Below are positions 9,591 through 19,174 of a stretch of 64,000 nt of DNA, piece by piece. Under the pieces are notes generated by a model, which saw only the letters and a list, made by a program, of their open reading frames with translations, ran no database searches and was not told the origin of the DNA. Each line of letters starts with the position of its first letter. Positions within the stretch are counted from its first letter, which is position 1. The position numbers and the translations under genes were made by a program. Source of the DNA: JAHECQ01 sp963775125 (GTDB lineage Bacteria; Actinomycetota; Acidimicrobiia; Acidimicrobiales; SZUA-35); assembly GCA_963775125.1 (NCBI GenBank), contig CAVZHQ010000002.1, positions 62,001 to 126,000 on the forward strand. The letters run 5' to 3'.

Positions 9591-9800
9591 ATGCCCGATC
9601 GGTCTTCTTTCCCGCTGGCGGTGGCGCTGGAGCTCACTTCACTCGGGGCCGAACTCCGGGCCCAACGCCATCGCCGCGAACACCCCGACGCGACCGAGGA
9701 AGAGGTCGAGGCCGCGGTGGCCGCATGGCTGGCCCACCGCCCGGGTGCTGAGTTCGGCGACGCCGAAGGCCGCCGCATCGACTTCTACAACCGCCGATGA
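9591..9800 (+). CDS. Small hypothetical protein, possible partner of the following nucleotidyltransferase
   Basis: Sixty-nine residues starting MPDRSSFPLAVALELTSLGA. An in-frame ATG at 9570 would add seven residues (MDRYPWP), and neither has a clear ribosome-binding site. The protein is largely helical and charged (REHPDATEEEVEAAVAAWLA) and ends GRRIDFYNRR. It lies 13 bases before a gene for an AbiEii-like nucleotidyltransferase, an arrangement like a two-gene toxin-antitoxin module. It has no recognisable DNA-binding domain, so an antitoxin role is only a guess from position. Confidence 0.62.
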   Translation: MPDRSSFPLAVALELTSLGAELRAQRHRREHPDATEEEVEAAVAAWLAHRPGAEFGDAEGRRIDFYNRR

Positions 9801-9813
9801 AACCTGTGTTCAC

Positions 9814-10425
9814 GTGACCGGCCTCGAGTCCGAGCTCCGAACGATCTGCGCCGCCCTCACGGCCCGTCGTCGCGGCTTCGCGCTCGTGGGAGGGCTCGCG
9901 GTATCGACCCGGGCAGAGCCCCGGCTGACTCGAGACGCTGACCTGGCCGTCTCGGTCGCTGACGACGCCGACGCCGAGGCGCTGATCCGCGACCTGGCCG
10001 GACTTGGCTACCGAGTCCAGGCCGGCATCGAACATGGTCCGAGCGGCCGACTGGCCACTGTCCGACTTCAACGAACCGCTGCCCGTTCGACCGTCACCGA
10101 TCTCCTCTTCGCTACGTGCGGCTTCGAACCCGAGCTCGTCGTTCGTGCGGATCAGCTCGAGGTGCTCCCGGGCTTCATGGCCCCCGTTGCCTCGATCGGA
10201 CACCTCATTGCCATGAAGTTGCTGGCCCGGGACGACCGGAATCGGCCGCTCGATGCCGACGACCTTCGGGCGTTGCGCTCCTTGGCCGACGAAGCAGCCT
10301 GGGTCGAAGCGGGCGTGGCCGTCGGACTGAGCATCGAGCGGGGCTTTGCCCGCGGGCGGGATCTTCGAGCGGCCCTCCAGGAGCTACGAGCGGAGGAGGT
10401 CGAGGATGAAGCGGGCGACGCGTAG
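9814..10425 (+). CDS. AbiEii/AbiGii-like nucleotidyltransferase-fold protein
   Basis: The GTG at 9814 gives about 203 residues. The N-terminus contains FALVGGLAVSTRAEPRLTRD followed by ADLAVSV. The GG-x-A-x-S and D-x-D pattern is typical of minimal nucleotidyltransferases in the AbiEii and MNT families. A later LIAMKLLARDDRNRPLDADD matches the conserved Lys-containing helix and ENRxKDxxDL-like segment of these enzymes. Members include type IV toxins that modify tRNA and also solitary housekeeping proteins. The upstream small gene could be its antidote. The 3' end overlaps the convergent amidase gene by 42 bases. Confidence 0.75.
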   Translation: MTGLESELRTICAALTARRRGFALVGGLAVSTRAEPRLTRDADLAVSVADDADAEALIRDLAGLGYRVQAGIEHGPSGRLATVRLQRTAARSTVTDLLFATCGFEPELVVRADQLEVLPGFMAPVASIGHLIAMKLLARDDRNRPLDADDLRALRSLADEAAWVEAGVAVGLSIERGFARGRDLRAALQELRAEEVEDEAGDA

Positions 10426-11811
10426 CACCAGGTCGTCCCGATGGTGGGTGGCCACGATCTGAAGTCCGACCGGTAGCGGTCCGCCAGGAGCCTGGACGGT
10501 TCCCACCGGGATCGACATGGCCGGTTGGCCCGTGTAGTTGAACGGCACGGTGAAGGGCACGGCGTCGGCCCACCGATCGAAATCGGCCGAGTGGTACACC
10601 GTGTCGACGGTGGGAGCGACGGTCGGCATCGTCGGTGTGAGGAGCACGTCGTAGGACTCGTGGAAGCGGCGCATGGTCTCGGCCAGCCGGACTCGGGCCG
10701 CGTGACCGGCCTGCACGCCGGCGGCGTCCACCGCCAGACCTTCCTGGGCGAGTTGCCGAAACCCGGGATCGAGATCGGACCATTGGTCCGACGGGATGAC
10801 CCGGATCCGGGCGGCGAAACCCGCCTTCCAGTAGTCCTCGAGCTGCGGACGCAACGGCTCGAAGATCGTGCCGACCGGGGTGACCGTGTGCCCCGCCGCT
10901 TCGATGGCCGAGACGGTGGCCTGACACACTGCGGAGACCTCGGGCCGGGTGGTCGCCCCGCCGAGGACATCGGTGTAGGCCACACGGAGACGGCCCGAGC
11001 CAAGGGAGCCGAGACCGTCGTTCAGGCCGACCCGCCAGTCACGTCGGTCGTGGGGTACCGCGTACCAGTCCCGAACGTCGGGTCGGCTGAAGACGTTGAG
11101 CAGCAGCGCTGCGTCCTCGACCGACCGGGCCAGTGGCCCGTTGGACACCAGGGTGATGAACGTCGAGTCGACCGGCGCCTGCGGAACCCGACCAAAGGTG
11201 GGCTTGAGCCCGACCAACCCGCAGTAGCTCGACGGTAGGCGCACCGATCCACCTCCATCGTTCCCGTGGGCAACCGCGCCGATACCCGCTGCCATGGACG
11301 CGCCGGCGCCGCCCGACGAGCCGCCGGGGGTGTGGTCAGTGTTCCAGGGGTTGCGGGTGACGCCGAACCGCGGCGTATCGGTCATGCCCTTCCAACCGAA
11401 CTCCGAAGTGGTGGTCTTGCCGAGGAAGATGGCTCCCGCTTCCCTCATGCGGGCGACGGGCGGAGCATCCTCGGTTGCCGGGATCGGACTCCCTGCGGTC
11501 GAGCCCTCGCTGGTCGGGTATCCGGCCATGGCGACGATGTCCTTCACCGACACCGGGATGCCGTCCAGATCCCCCATCGGTTGGCCGGACGCCCAGCGTT
11601 CACGGCTTGCACGCGCCGCCGCGAGCGCCTGCTCGGCATGCACCGATACGAAGGCGTTGATGGTCGGCTCGGTCCGTTCGATCAGCGCGAGCTGCTGTTC
11701 GATGACTTCGACCGGCGAGACCGTTCGTCGGCGAAAGGCGTCGAGGAGGCCGTGGACGGTCCACACCGGCTCGTCGACAGTTGATGGAACGGGGACCGCT
11801 GGCTCGATCAT
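10384..11811 (-). CDS. Amidase signature family hydrolase
   Basis: Cytoplasmic amide hydrolase of about 475 residues. The catalytic Ser-cisSer-Lys elements are visible: the Lys in IPVSVKDIV, the Gly/Ser-rich DHTPGGSSGGAGASMAAG and the nucleophile region GGSVRLPSSYCGLVGLKP. The C-terminal half has PTMPTVAPTVDTVYH and GQPAMSIPVG, typical of aryl or alkyl amidases and Glu-tRNA amidotransferase A relatives. I chose the ATG at 11811 (MIEPAVPVPSTVDEP), which is ten bases after the stop of the upstream SDR gene; a longer frame to 11946 would lie entirely inside that gene. No GatB or GatC gene is near, so a degradative amidase is more likely than GatA. Substrate unknown. Confidence 0.9.
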   Translation of the reverse strand: MIEPAVPVPSTVDEPVWTVHGLLDAFRRRTVSPVEVIEQQLALIERTEPTINAFVSVHAEQALAAARASRERWASGQPMGDLDGIPVSVKDIVAMAGYPTSEGSTAGSPIPATEDAPPVARMREAGAIFLGKTTTSEFGWKGMTDTPRFGVTRNPWNTDHTPGGSSGGAGASMAAGIGAVAHGNDGGGSVRLPSSYCGLVGLKPTFGRVPQAPVDSTFITLVSNGPLARSVEDAALLLNVFSRPDVRDWYAVPHDRRDWRVGLNDGLGSLGSGRLRVAYTDVLGGATTRPEVSAVCQATVSAIEAAGHTVTPVGTIFEPLRPQLEDYWKAGFAARIRVIPSDQWSDLDPGFRQLAQEGLAVDAAGVQAGHAARVRLAETMRRFHESYDVLLTPTMPTVAPTVDTVYHSADFDRWADAVPFTVPFNYTGQPAMSIPVGTVQAPGGPLPVGLQIVATHHRDDLVLRVARFILDLLRS

Positions 11812-11821
11812 GGAGGGGCCC

Positions 11822-12598
11822 TCAGTCGCCGGGTTGATCGACACGAACCAGTTCGCCACCGTCGACGACCAACGTCTGACCGGTGATCCACTTGGAATCG
11901 TCGCTCGCCAGGAACAGTGCAGCCATGCCAATGTCCTCGGGATCACCCAGTGTCTTCATCGGCATCGAATTCGCAACGGCCACGCCGCGCTCGCCTTCCC
12001 ACAGGACTCGGGCGAAGTCGGTCCGGATGAGGCCGGGGGCGATGCAGTTCACCCGGACTTTTGGCCCGAGTTCGGCGCCCAGCTGCTTGGTCATGTGGAT
12101 CAGCGTCGACTTGAAGATGCAGTAGACGCCGATGTCCTTGCTGGTGGAGTATCCGCCGACCGACGCAATGTTGACCACGACGCCGCCGTGCTCGGACATC
12201 CAACGATTCCATGCGTACTGGGTCCACAACATCGGGCCTCGGACATTGACCTCGTAGGTCTTGTCGAGCATCGAGGCGGGCACGTCGATGGTTCGTCCGT
12301 TGTGGGGGTTGGTCGCCGCGTTGTTCACCAGGATGTCGAGCGAGCCGAAGGTGTCGATGGTGTGATCCATCAGTTCCGCTCCCTGCTCGGGATCGCCGAC
12401 GTGGCTGGGCTTCCATGCGACGGCTCCGGGGAGGCCGAGGGCGGTGAGCTGGTTGGCCGCTTCCTCACACTTCTCGGCTTTGCGAGAAGTGATCATGACG
12501 TGGGCCCCCGCCGCGAGGAAACACGTGGCGATTCCCAAGCCGATACCGGCCGATCCGCCGGTGACGAGCGCGGTTTTACCTGCAAGCTTCTGATCCAT
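11822..12598 (-). CDS. Short-chain dehydrogenase/reductase
   Basis: NAD(P)-dependent oxidoreductase of 258 residues. It has the classical Rossmann glycine motif TGGSAGIGLGIA near residue 13, the NNA motif in ILVNNAATNP, the catalytic Tyr-Lys pair in VYCIFKS and the C-terminal GQTLVVDGGE. It begins at the divergent intergenic region 12599-12672 and is followed ten bases later by the amidase on the same strand, so the two are likely cotranscribed. Substrate cannot be read from the sequence; the CoA-transferase and enoyl-CoA-hydratase neighbours suggest a hydroxyacyl or alcohol intermediate. Confidence 0.92.
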   Translation of the reverse strand: MDQKLAGKTALVTGGSAGIGLGIATCFLAAGAHVMITSRKAEKCEEAANQLTALGLPGAVAWKPSHVGDPEQGAELMDHTIDTFGSLDILVNNAATNPHNGRTIDVPASMLDKTYEVNVRGPMLWTQYAWNRWMSEHGGVVVNIASVGGYSTSKDIGVYCIFKSTLIHMTKQLGAELGPKVRVNCIAPGLIRTDFARVLWEGERGVAVANSMPMKTLGDPEDIGMAALFLASDDSKWITGQTLVVDGGELVRVDQPGD

Positions 12599-12672
12599 GC
12601 TGACCTTCTAGCATCGCAACCCACGTTCTCGCACGATCGGACCCGCGGGGGCCGGCCCTATAGGCTCAGGCC

Positions 12673-13479
12673 ATGCCGAGCCTGGATCTTCAAACCATCG
12701 AGTATTCGACCTCCGACAATGTCGCCCACATCCGCTTCAACCGTCCCGAGGGAGCCAACGCCGTCAACGTCGCCTTCTCCAGAGATCTGCGCGAAGCAAT
12801 GCTCGAGGCTGCATTCGACAACGACGTCAACGCAGTGGCGGTCACCGCCGCCGGCAGGGTCTTCTGTGCCGGCGGCGACCTGAAGGAGTTCCACGAGGCC
12901 GGCGCAGGGTTGCCCAAGCTCGCAGCCGACATGCTCACCGACTTCCACGGGGCCATCTACCGCATGAACCGCATGCCCAAGCCGGTGGTCGCTGCAGTCG
13001 GCGGCGCCGCCGGCGGTGCCGGGCTGTCCATCGTCAGCGCCTTCGACCTGGTCATCGCCCAAGAGTCGGCCAAGTTCACCATGGCGTACACCCGCGCCGG
13101 AGTGACTCCCGATGGCACCTCCACCTACTTCTTGGCCCGTCACATCGGCATCCGTCGGGCCCTCGACCTCACCCTCACCAATCGGGTCCTCACCGCAGCC
13201 GAGGCCGAATCGTGGGGCCTGGTCAACCGCGTCGTGCCCGACGGCGAGGCCGATGCCGCCGCGCTCGACCTTGCCAAGCAGCTCGCTGCCGGCCCTGCGT
13301 GGGCACTCGGACACGCCAAACGGCTCATCTACGAAGGTTTCGACTCCTCGCTCGAGGAGGCCGGTGAGCGCGAGGGCGAGATCATCGCCATCGCCATGGC
13401 CGGCCACGACGGCCAGGAGGGCATTGCCGCCTTCGTCGAGAAGCGGGCCGCCTCGTTCATCCAGACCACGAACGGCTGA
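12673..13479 (+). CDS. Enoyl-CoA hydratase/isomerase family protein
   Basis: Crotonase-fold enzyme of 268 residues acting on acyl-CoA. The oxyanion-hole elements are FCAGGDLKEF and GAAGGAGLSIVSAFDLV. In the active-site helix TPDGTSTYFLARHIG an Asp stands where classical hydratases have Glu, a pattern shared with PaaG-like isomerases, so isomerisation or ring-related chemistry is as likely as simple hydration. It starts a plus-strand run with a VOC protein five bases downstream and a DedA protein after that. Confidence 0.92.
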   Translation: MPSLDLQTIEYSTSDNVAHIRFNRPEGANAVNVAFSRDLREAMLEAAFDNDVNAVAVTAAGRVFCAGGDLKEFHEAGAGLPKLAADMLTDFHGAIYRMNRMPKPVVAAVGGAAGGAGLSIVSAFDLVIAQESAKFTMAYTRAGVTPDGTSTYFLARHIGIRRALDLTLTNRVLTAAEAESWGLVNRVVPDGEADAAALDLAKQLAAGPAWALGHAKRLIYEGFDSSLEEAGEREGEIIAIAMAGHDGQEGIAAFVEKRAASFIQTTNG

Positions 13480-13484
13480 GTGAC

Positions 13485-13943
13485 GTGGACGTCAAGCGCA
13501 TCACCGAGGTAGGCATCGCTGTTCCCGATCTCGACGCAGCCACCGAGATGTTCCGCGAGCTCTTCGACGCCAAGATCGGCGACGAACTCGACGTGCCGAT
13601 GTTCGACATGAAGTTTCGCATGTGCCGCGTCGGCAAGGTCGACTTCGAGGTCATGGCCCCGACGGCCGACACCGGCGTCATCGCAGACTTCCTGGCCAAG
13701 CGTGGGCCCGGGCTCCATCACATCGCGTTCGCGGTCGATGACCTTGCGGACACGATGAGCACCCTCGGGCAAAAAGGCGTGCAGTTCGTCTCCGACACGC
13801 CGGCAACGCTGAAGAGCGCCATGATCGACTACGCCGGCCGACGAATCGACGGCGACATCAACTTCGCGTTCTCCCACCCGAAGTCCATTCTCGGCATCCT
13901 CTTCGAGTTCATCCAATACCCGCCCGACTACCAGACCCCCTAA
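13485..13943 (+). CDS. VOC family protein (methylmalonyl-CoA epimerase/glyoxalase-like)
   Basis: A 152-residue protein with GTG start at 13485 and paired beta-alpha-beta halves of the vicinal oxygen chelate fold: EVGIAVPDLDAATEMFRELF opens the first half and GPGLHHIAFAVDDLADTM the second. The His in GLHHIAF and a Glu near the end (ILFEFIQYP) fit the metal site of methylmalonyl-CoA epimerases and related glyoxalase-type enzymes, but the first half lacks an obvious HxxxxVxD His, so the exact activity is open. Five bases separate it from the enoyl-CoA hydratase. Confidence 0.8.
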   Translation: MDVKRITEVGIAVPDLDAATEMFRELFDAKIGDELDVPMFDMKFRMCRVGKVDFEVMAPTADTGVIADFLAKRGPGLHHIAFAVDDLADTMSTLGQKGVQFVSDTPATLKSAMIDYAGRRIDGDINFAFSHPKSILGILFEFIQYPPDYQTP

Positions 13944-13949
13944 GGCCGA

Positions 13950-14585
13950 GTGTCCGATCTGCTCAACTGGATCGAGTCGTTCACCGGCGACCCGTTCTTC
14001 TATGTCGTGGTCTTCGTCATCGCACTGCTGGACTCCGTGCTCCCGGTCGTACCCAGCGAAACCACGGTCATCCTCGGCGGCATCGCGGCCGGCCAAGGAT
14101 CACTCCGGCTCCCCGTCGTCATCGCGGTCGGGGCCGCCGGCGCGCTCATCGGCGACTCACTTGCCTATCTCTTGGGACACCGCGCGGGTGGATGGGCGAA
14201 GCGCCGGATGGCCGGTTCGGAGAAGGGTGCCCGCCGCCTTGCCTGGACCGAGGACCAGTTGGCCCGCCGCGGCGGCCTGCTCCTGGTCACCGGACGCTTC
14301 ATTCCCGGTGGTCGAACCATGATCACGTTCGCGTCCGGACTGACCAATCAGCCCTACGGCAAGTTCCTCCTCTTCGACGCCATGGCCTGCATCCTGTGGG
14401 CCACCTACGGCGGCTCGCTCGGCTACTTCTTCGGCGAGCGGTTCAAGGACGATCACACCTCGGCGTTCCTCTACGCGTTCGGGACGGCGTTGTCGGTCAC
14501 GGCCCTCATCGAAATCGTCCGCTGGCTACGACACCGCCGATCGTTGCCGGCTCAGGATCTGTCGAGTCAGGATCTGTCGAGATAG
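13950..14585 (+). CDS. DedA family membrane protein
   Basis: Inner-membrane protein of 211 residues with a GTG start six bases after the previous stop. It carries the DedA hallmarks: VLPVVPSETTVILGGIAAGQ near the N-terminus, GDSLAYLLGHRAGGWA and the GRFIPGGRTMITFASGL segment with the conserved Arg residues. DedA (SNARE-associated) proteins are implicated in lipid flipping and envelope homeostasis. The last residues repeat (QDLSSQDLSR) because of a 15-base direct duplication in the DNA. The 3' end overlaps the convergent luciferase-like gene by 19 bases. Confidence 0.9.
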   Translation: MSDLLNWIESFTGDPFFYVVVFVIALLDSVLPVVPSETTVILGGIAAGQGSLRLPVVIAVGAAGALIGDSLAYLLGHRAGGWAKRRMAGSEKGARRLAWTEDQLARRGGLLLVTGRFIPGGRTMITFASGLTNQPYGKFLLFDAMACILWATYGGSLGYFFGERFKDDHTSAFLYAFGTALSVTALIEIVRWLRHRRSLPAQDLSSQDLSR

Positions 14586-16534
14586 GGCAACACCTTGTCG
14601 GCGAAGAGCTCCATGGACCGCATGACCTTGCCATGAGGCATGTCTCCGACCTGGAACTGGGTCATGAGCGTCCCCGCCCCACACGCTTCGAGGTTGCGGG
14701 CGATCCTCTCCCCCACCTGCTCGGGACTTCCGATCAACGGCTCACCCGCCGACAGCGTCACACCCCCGGACGCCTGCGTCTGGCGAGCGATCTCGACCCG
14801 TGTCCGGTACGAGGAAGTCGCCGTGTAGCCCGGCGGGAAGAACATCGGCAACGGCAACGTGAAGCACCGCTCCCGGAAGTAGGCCAGGTGTTGCTCGAGG
14901 TCGGCCATCGCCGCCTCCTCCCCGTCGGGATGCACGTAGACGATCGAGTTGAACGCGAACTGTTCGGGTCCAGCCTCGTACCCGAACTGGTCGGTGGCGT
15001 ACTTCCGGTAACCGTCGTAGAACTGCTTCAGCCGTTCCATCGGCACGAAGACGCAGGCCAACGGATACTTGTGCTCGGCCGCCCACTCCAAGGTCTCGGC
15101 CGATCCCTGCGACGGCACGAAGATGGGCGGATGCGGCTTCTGTAGCGGCCTGGGCCACACGTTGACGTAGCGGTAGTTGTAGTGCTCACCGTCCCAGGCG
15201 AAGGGACCAGGATCGGTCCACGCCTTCACGATCAGGTCATGGGCCTCGAAGAACCGCTCCCGGGAGGTCGTGGGGTCAATGTTGAGCGAGTGGTATTCGG
15301 CCCCGATGCCCCGCACGAAACCCGAGATGATGCGCCCACCCGACATGACGTCGAGCATGGCGATCTCCTCGGCCACCCGCAGCGGGTTGTCGCGCAATGC
15401 GATGCCGTTACCCAGGATCGCGATCTTGGCCTGCTTGGTTCGGCTGATCAGGGCAGCAGCCATGATGTTGGGCGAGGGCATGAGGCCGTACGCGTTCTGA
15501 TGGTGCTCGTTGACACAGATGCTGTCGAACCCGACCTCGTCGGCGAAGACGAGTTGGTCGAGGTATTCGCCGTAGAGCTTCTGACCCAGCTCGGGGTCGT
15601 ATTCGGAGTTCGGGTAGACGACCCAGGCCGAGTTGGTCTCGGCCAGGATGTCCGGGTTGATCTTTGGCCACGGCATCAGGTGGAACGACGACAACTTCAT
15701 GACTGACTCCCTGCTGATTTGCGCGGTTCCGGCGGTGAGGCTTCTGTGAGCGAGGCGGCTGGCGGCGGCCGCCACTGCGGCCGGCTGGTCGATGGTCACC
15801 AGGTGACCCGAGTCGGGGACCACCTCGAACTGGGCACCCAACAACTGGGCAAGACGTCGACCGTGTTCGACGGGCAGCAGCCGATCGGCTTCGCCCCACA
15901 CAACGGTCGACGGCCCCCGGAAGTGGTGCACGCGTCGAGGCAGCCGACGGTCGTAAGGTCGCTCCCACATCAGGCGCGCCTGAGTTGCCTGCTCGACCCA
16001 CAACGCGGTCGCCGCGTCGACGTCGCCCGTCATGGCATCGACTTCGCCTGCGTCGATGCGCTGCGCCAGATACCCCAAGGCCTCAGGACCCGCCATGAGG
16101 AAGAGATCGGGCATGGGTTCGGTCGGTCGAAGCCCCAGGGCGCCCACCAGCAACAGCGCGCCGACCAGGTCGGGGCGGTGCACGGCAAGGTCGAGCGCAA
16201 TCCACCCGCCGAGCCCGGCCCCGCACACCAGCACCTGCGCTGCACCCGCCGTCCGAGGTAGGTCCAGACCGAGTTCGGACAGGAGGTCGGCGTAGTGGAA
16301 GGCAAGGTCGTGCACGTCGTACAGCCACGGCGGCAGGTCATCACCACCGAACCCGGGATGCACCGGCGCGTAGACGGTGAAGTGCTGGGCGAGCTCGTCG
16401 TGGACCATCGACCACTGCGAGGTGTTGGCCTCGGCGTGGAGGAACAGGAGCGGTGGACCTTCGCCGCCGACCTGTACGACCACCGGATGGTCGTGCACCG
16501 TGACCGTTCGGGTTTCCCTGTTGTGTCGCGTCAC
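14567..16534 (-). CDS. Alpha/beta-hydrolase fused in frame to a luciferase-like flavin monooxygenase
   Basis: One open frame of 655 residues contains two complete enzymes. Residues 1-about 270 are an alpha/beta hydrolase (PLLFLHAEANTSQW, a GAGLGG nucleophile-elbow position where Ser is missing, and a late His in DSGHLVTID). Residues 279-655 are a luciferase-like monooxygenase (FADEVGFDSICVNEHHQNAY, AILGNGIALRDNPLRVAEE and FVRGIGAEYHSL). The GTG start at 16534 has GAGGGAG upstream. The second domain has its own ATG at 15700 preceded by AGGGAG at ideal spacing, so these were probably two overlapping genes; a lost stop or an indel near the join could have merged them. The hydrolase elbow lacking Ser suggests a non-esterase role or a degenerated site. 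Confidence 0.82.
   Translation of the reverse strand: MTRHNRETRTVTVHDHPVVVQVGGEGPPLLFLHAEANTSQWSMVHDELAQHFTVYAPVHPGFGGDDLPPWLYDVHDLAFHYADLLSELGLDLPRTAGAAQVLVCGAGLGGWIALDLAVHRPDLVGALLLVGALGLRPTEPMPDLFLMAGPEALGYLAQRIDAGEVDAMTGDVDAATALWVEQATQARLMWERPYDRRLPRRVHHFRGPSTVVWGEADRLLPVEHGRRLAQLLGAQFEVVPDSGHLVTIDQPAAVAAAASRLAHRSLTAGTAQISRESVMKLSSFHLMPWPKINPDILAETNSAWVVYPNSEYDPELGQKLYGEYLDQLVFADEVGFDSICVNEHHQNAYGLMPSPNIMAAALISRTKQAKIAILGNGIALRDNPLRVAEEIAMLDVMSGGRIISGFVRGIGAEYHSLNIDPTTSRERFFEAHDLIVKAWTDPGPFAWDGEHYNYRYVNVWPRPLQKPHPPIFVPSQGSAETLEWAAEHKYPLACVFVPMERLKQFYDGYRKYATDQFGYEAGPEQFAFNSIVYVHPDGEEAAMADLEQHLAYFRERCFTLPLPMFFPPGYTATSSYRTRVEIARQTQASGGVTLSAGEPLIGSPEQVGERIARNLEACGAGTLMTQFQVGDMPHGKVMRSMELFADKVLPYLDRS
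15707..15712 (-). promoter_or_regulatory. Internal ribosome-binding site for the luciferase-like domain
   Basis: AGGGAG on the minus strand lies six bases ahead of the ATG at 15700 inside the long hydrolase-monooxygenase frame. It would allow separate translation of the 377-residue monooxygenase and argues that the fusion is recent, artefactual, or supplemented by internal initiation. Confidence 0.6.
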
Positions 16535-16567
16535 CGGTCGTCTCCCTCGTTGGTCAGCACACGTTTG

Positions 16568-19098
16568 TCAGAGCGTTCGGCCGTCGGCATCGAGATAGTC
16601 GAGCGACAGATGCCGCTCGGCATCGAGCTGCCCCATCGCGTCGTCGTTCAGGCCGAGCACGGTTCGATACACGTAGTCGTTGTCGGCGCCCATGATGTTG
16701 ATGGGGTCCCAGCGCAGATCAGGCCCGTCCCACTTCCACAGATGCCCGGCGAAGGTGGTCTCGGGAATCTCCGCGGAAGCGTTGGTGCGGAAGAACCCCC
16801 TGGCTGCGTGCTGTGGGTCGGCCAGCAACTCGGGTTCGTTCAGCACCGGCCCTGCGGTGATCCGGTTGCGACGACACGCTTCGACCAATGCGTCTCGATC
16901 CCAGCCCGCAATCGCCCGACCGAGCAGGACGTCGAGTTGGTCATGCCCAGCCTGTCGCTGCGACTCGGTCTCGTAGCCCTCGACATCGAGGCTCAGAACA
17001 GCGGCCAAACGTCTCCATTCCTCGTCGTCACCTGCTGACACGACGATCCAACGCTCGTCGCCGACGCATGCGTAGACGCCCTGTGGGGCGCGATGGGGAT
17101 GCCGGTTGCCATGTCGATCGTGGGCGGTGCCTTCGGTGCCGGCGTCGATGATGTACTCACCGATGTAGTTGAGCAGGTTCTCCGCCTGCGCCACCTCGAC
17201 CAGTTCACCCACCCCGGTCTGGTCCCGTCGTCGGAGCGCGCACAACGCGGCAAAGGCGGCGGTGACACCTGTGGCCGGATCCATGAAGTACGTGGGATCG
17301 AGCTCGGTCGGGCTGAGGTCGGGATAGCCCCGTAGTGACGACAACCCGCACAGCGCCTCCATGTGCGCTCCGAACCCGATGAAGTCCCGGTACGGGCCGG
17401 TCAGGCCGAGCGATGGGAGCCGCAGCGCAATGAAACGTGGATTGCGGGCGTGGAGCACCGGCCAGTCGAGGCCGAGCTGCCCCAGGACCTTCACCGAGTT
17501 GTTCTCGACCAACAGATCGGACTTCTCGACCAGGGACAGGAAGGTCTCTCGCCCCAACTCGGTACGCAGATCGAGCGTCGCCCCCAACTTGTTCCGGGCG
17601 TGGCAGACGAAAGGTCCCGGCTGATTCCACGGGCGGGCTCCGGCGCGACCCCCCGGGTAGGCGCTCCAGAGCTGGCCGAGTTCGGACTCTCGACCCGGGG
17701 CGGGACGAACGACCGCGCCCGCGTCGCGGTCGGGAACAGGTTGGGATTGTCGAGGCGGATGACCTCGGCGCCGAGATCACTGAGCAACGTCGTGCACAAC
17801 GGCCCGGCCCAGACCACCGTGAGGTCGAGGACACGAAGGCCCTCGAGCGGCAGGGGTCGACGGCCGCCCCGTGGTTTCGCCGAAGCGATCGCTCCACCCG
17901 ATGTCGGACGTGTCGACCCGTTGCCGTTGGCCAGCTCCGTCTCGATCTCGGCCTGGTGTTGACCGAGCAACGGCGCCGGCCGTCGCTGGCGCCAGCCATC
18001 GGCCATGTGGAACTGGGGGCCCGTGGCTTCGAAACGACCCATGACCGGGTGATCGACCTCGACCCAGAACGACCGGTCGCGGAAGTGCGGGTCGGCCAGA
18101 ACCGCCTGCGTGTCGTTGACAGGAGTGACCGCCAACCCACGGGCCTGGGCGTCGATCATCGCCTCCTGACCGGTTCTCGACAAGGTCCACACGTGGAGGG
18201 CCTCGTCCATGGTCTCGGCCAGATCGGGATGGTCCCGAAAGTCCGGCGTCGCTGCGATCTCGTTGAGCACCTCGTCGTCGAGCATCTCGATCACCCGAGG
18301 TAGCCAGTTCGGCGCAAAGACGATCTGGCAATACCCGTCAGCGGTCGGGTAGATGCCGGTCGGGATGGTGGAGATGACGTGACCACCGACTCGCGCTCCG
18401 ATCCGGCCGGTCCACTGGTGGCTGATCAGCAGGGCAGCTCGGCGATCGATCGAAGCCGATTGCACCTCGAAGGCCGACACGTCGATGAGCGAGCCCCGGC
18501 CACTGCTCGGCGACGGGTCCGCTTGGCCGACCATCCGAACTGCGGCGAGCGCGGCGAGCGCGGCGGTGCTGCCCGTTTGATAACCAAGGAGGCTGCCGGC
18601 CAGGCGGAGCGGTTCTCGCTCACTCGACCCGGTGGCGTGCATGGGGCCGGCCATGGCGTAGGTGACGATCTCTGCTCCGGGAAGCTGGGCGTACGGTCCG
18701 GTCAAACCGAACGGGGTGACGCTGACGACGACGAGGTCCGGGTAGGTCGAACGGAGCGCGTCGGCGGTCAACCAGTCAGGGTCACCGGCTTCTGGTGCAC
18801 ATACGACGATGTCCGCCCCGGACAGGAGACCTTCGATGATTCGACGCCCGCAGGCCTCGTCTCGATCGGCGATCGCCGAGCGCTTGTTCCGGTTGATGTG
18901 GGCGAATACGGGACTGGTCTCGGGATCGGGTCGTCCTCGTTCGGGGCGAACGCCCTCCTTTCGAGTCGGATCACCGTCCGGCGGCTCCACCTTGACGACA
19001 TCGGCACCGAAATCGGCCAGCAACTTCGCCGCATAGGGACCGGCGACACCCGTCGCCAACTCGACCACCTTCAGGCCGGCGAGGGGCTGTTCCGTCAT
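16568..19098 (-). CDS. Tandem CaiB/BaiF family III CoA-transferase, one frameshift
   Basis: Two CaiB domains in one gene of about 840 residues. The first starts MTEQPLAGLKVVELATGVAG and the second at LPLEGLRVLDLTVVWAGPLC. The frame shifts between about 17600 and 17660, after which the second domain continues through LGATLDLRTELGRETFLSLV to the end. The catalytic-Asp position is Glu in the first domain (GAEIVTYAMAG) and Gly in the second (GFGAHMEALCG). Its organisation matches the genes at 1-2264 and 23623-26061. It is read divergently from the MFS carrier gene at 19175, with 76 bases between, and is followed by the hydrolase-monooxygenase gene on the same strand. Confidence 0.85.
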
Positions 19099-19174
19099 GG
19101 GCGGACACTAACCGTCGAGGCCGCGTCGGACGAACCCTGTGTCGCCGCCGTTCGACAGCAAGTAGCGTGCGCGA

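Noticed and set aside
10384..11946. Upstream start of the amidase at 11946
   Set aside because: The extra 45 residues lie within the 3' end of the SDR gene and show no homology to amidases. The ATG at 11811 fits the family start.
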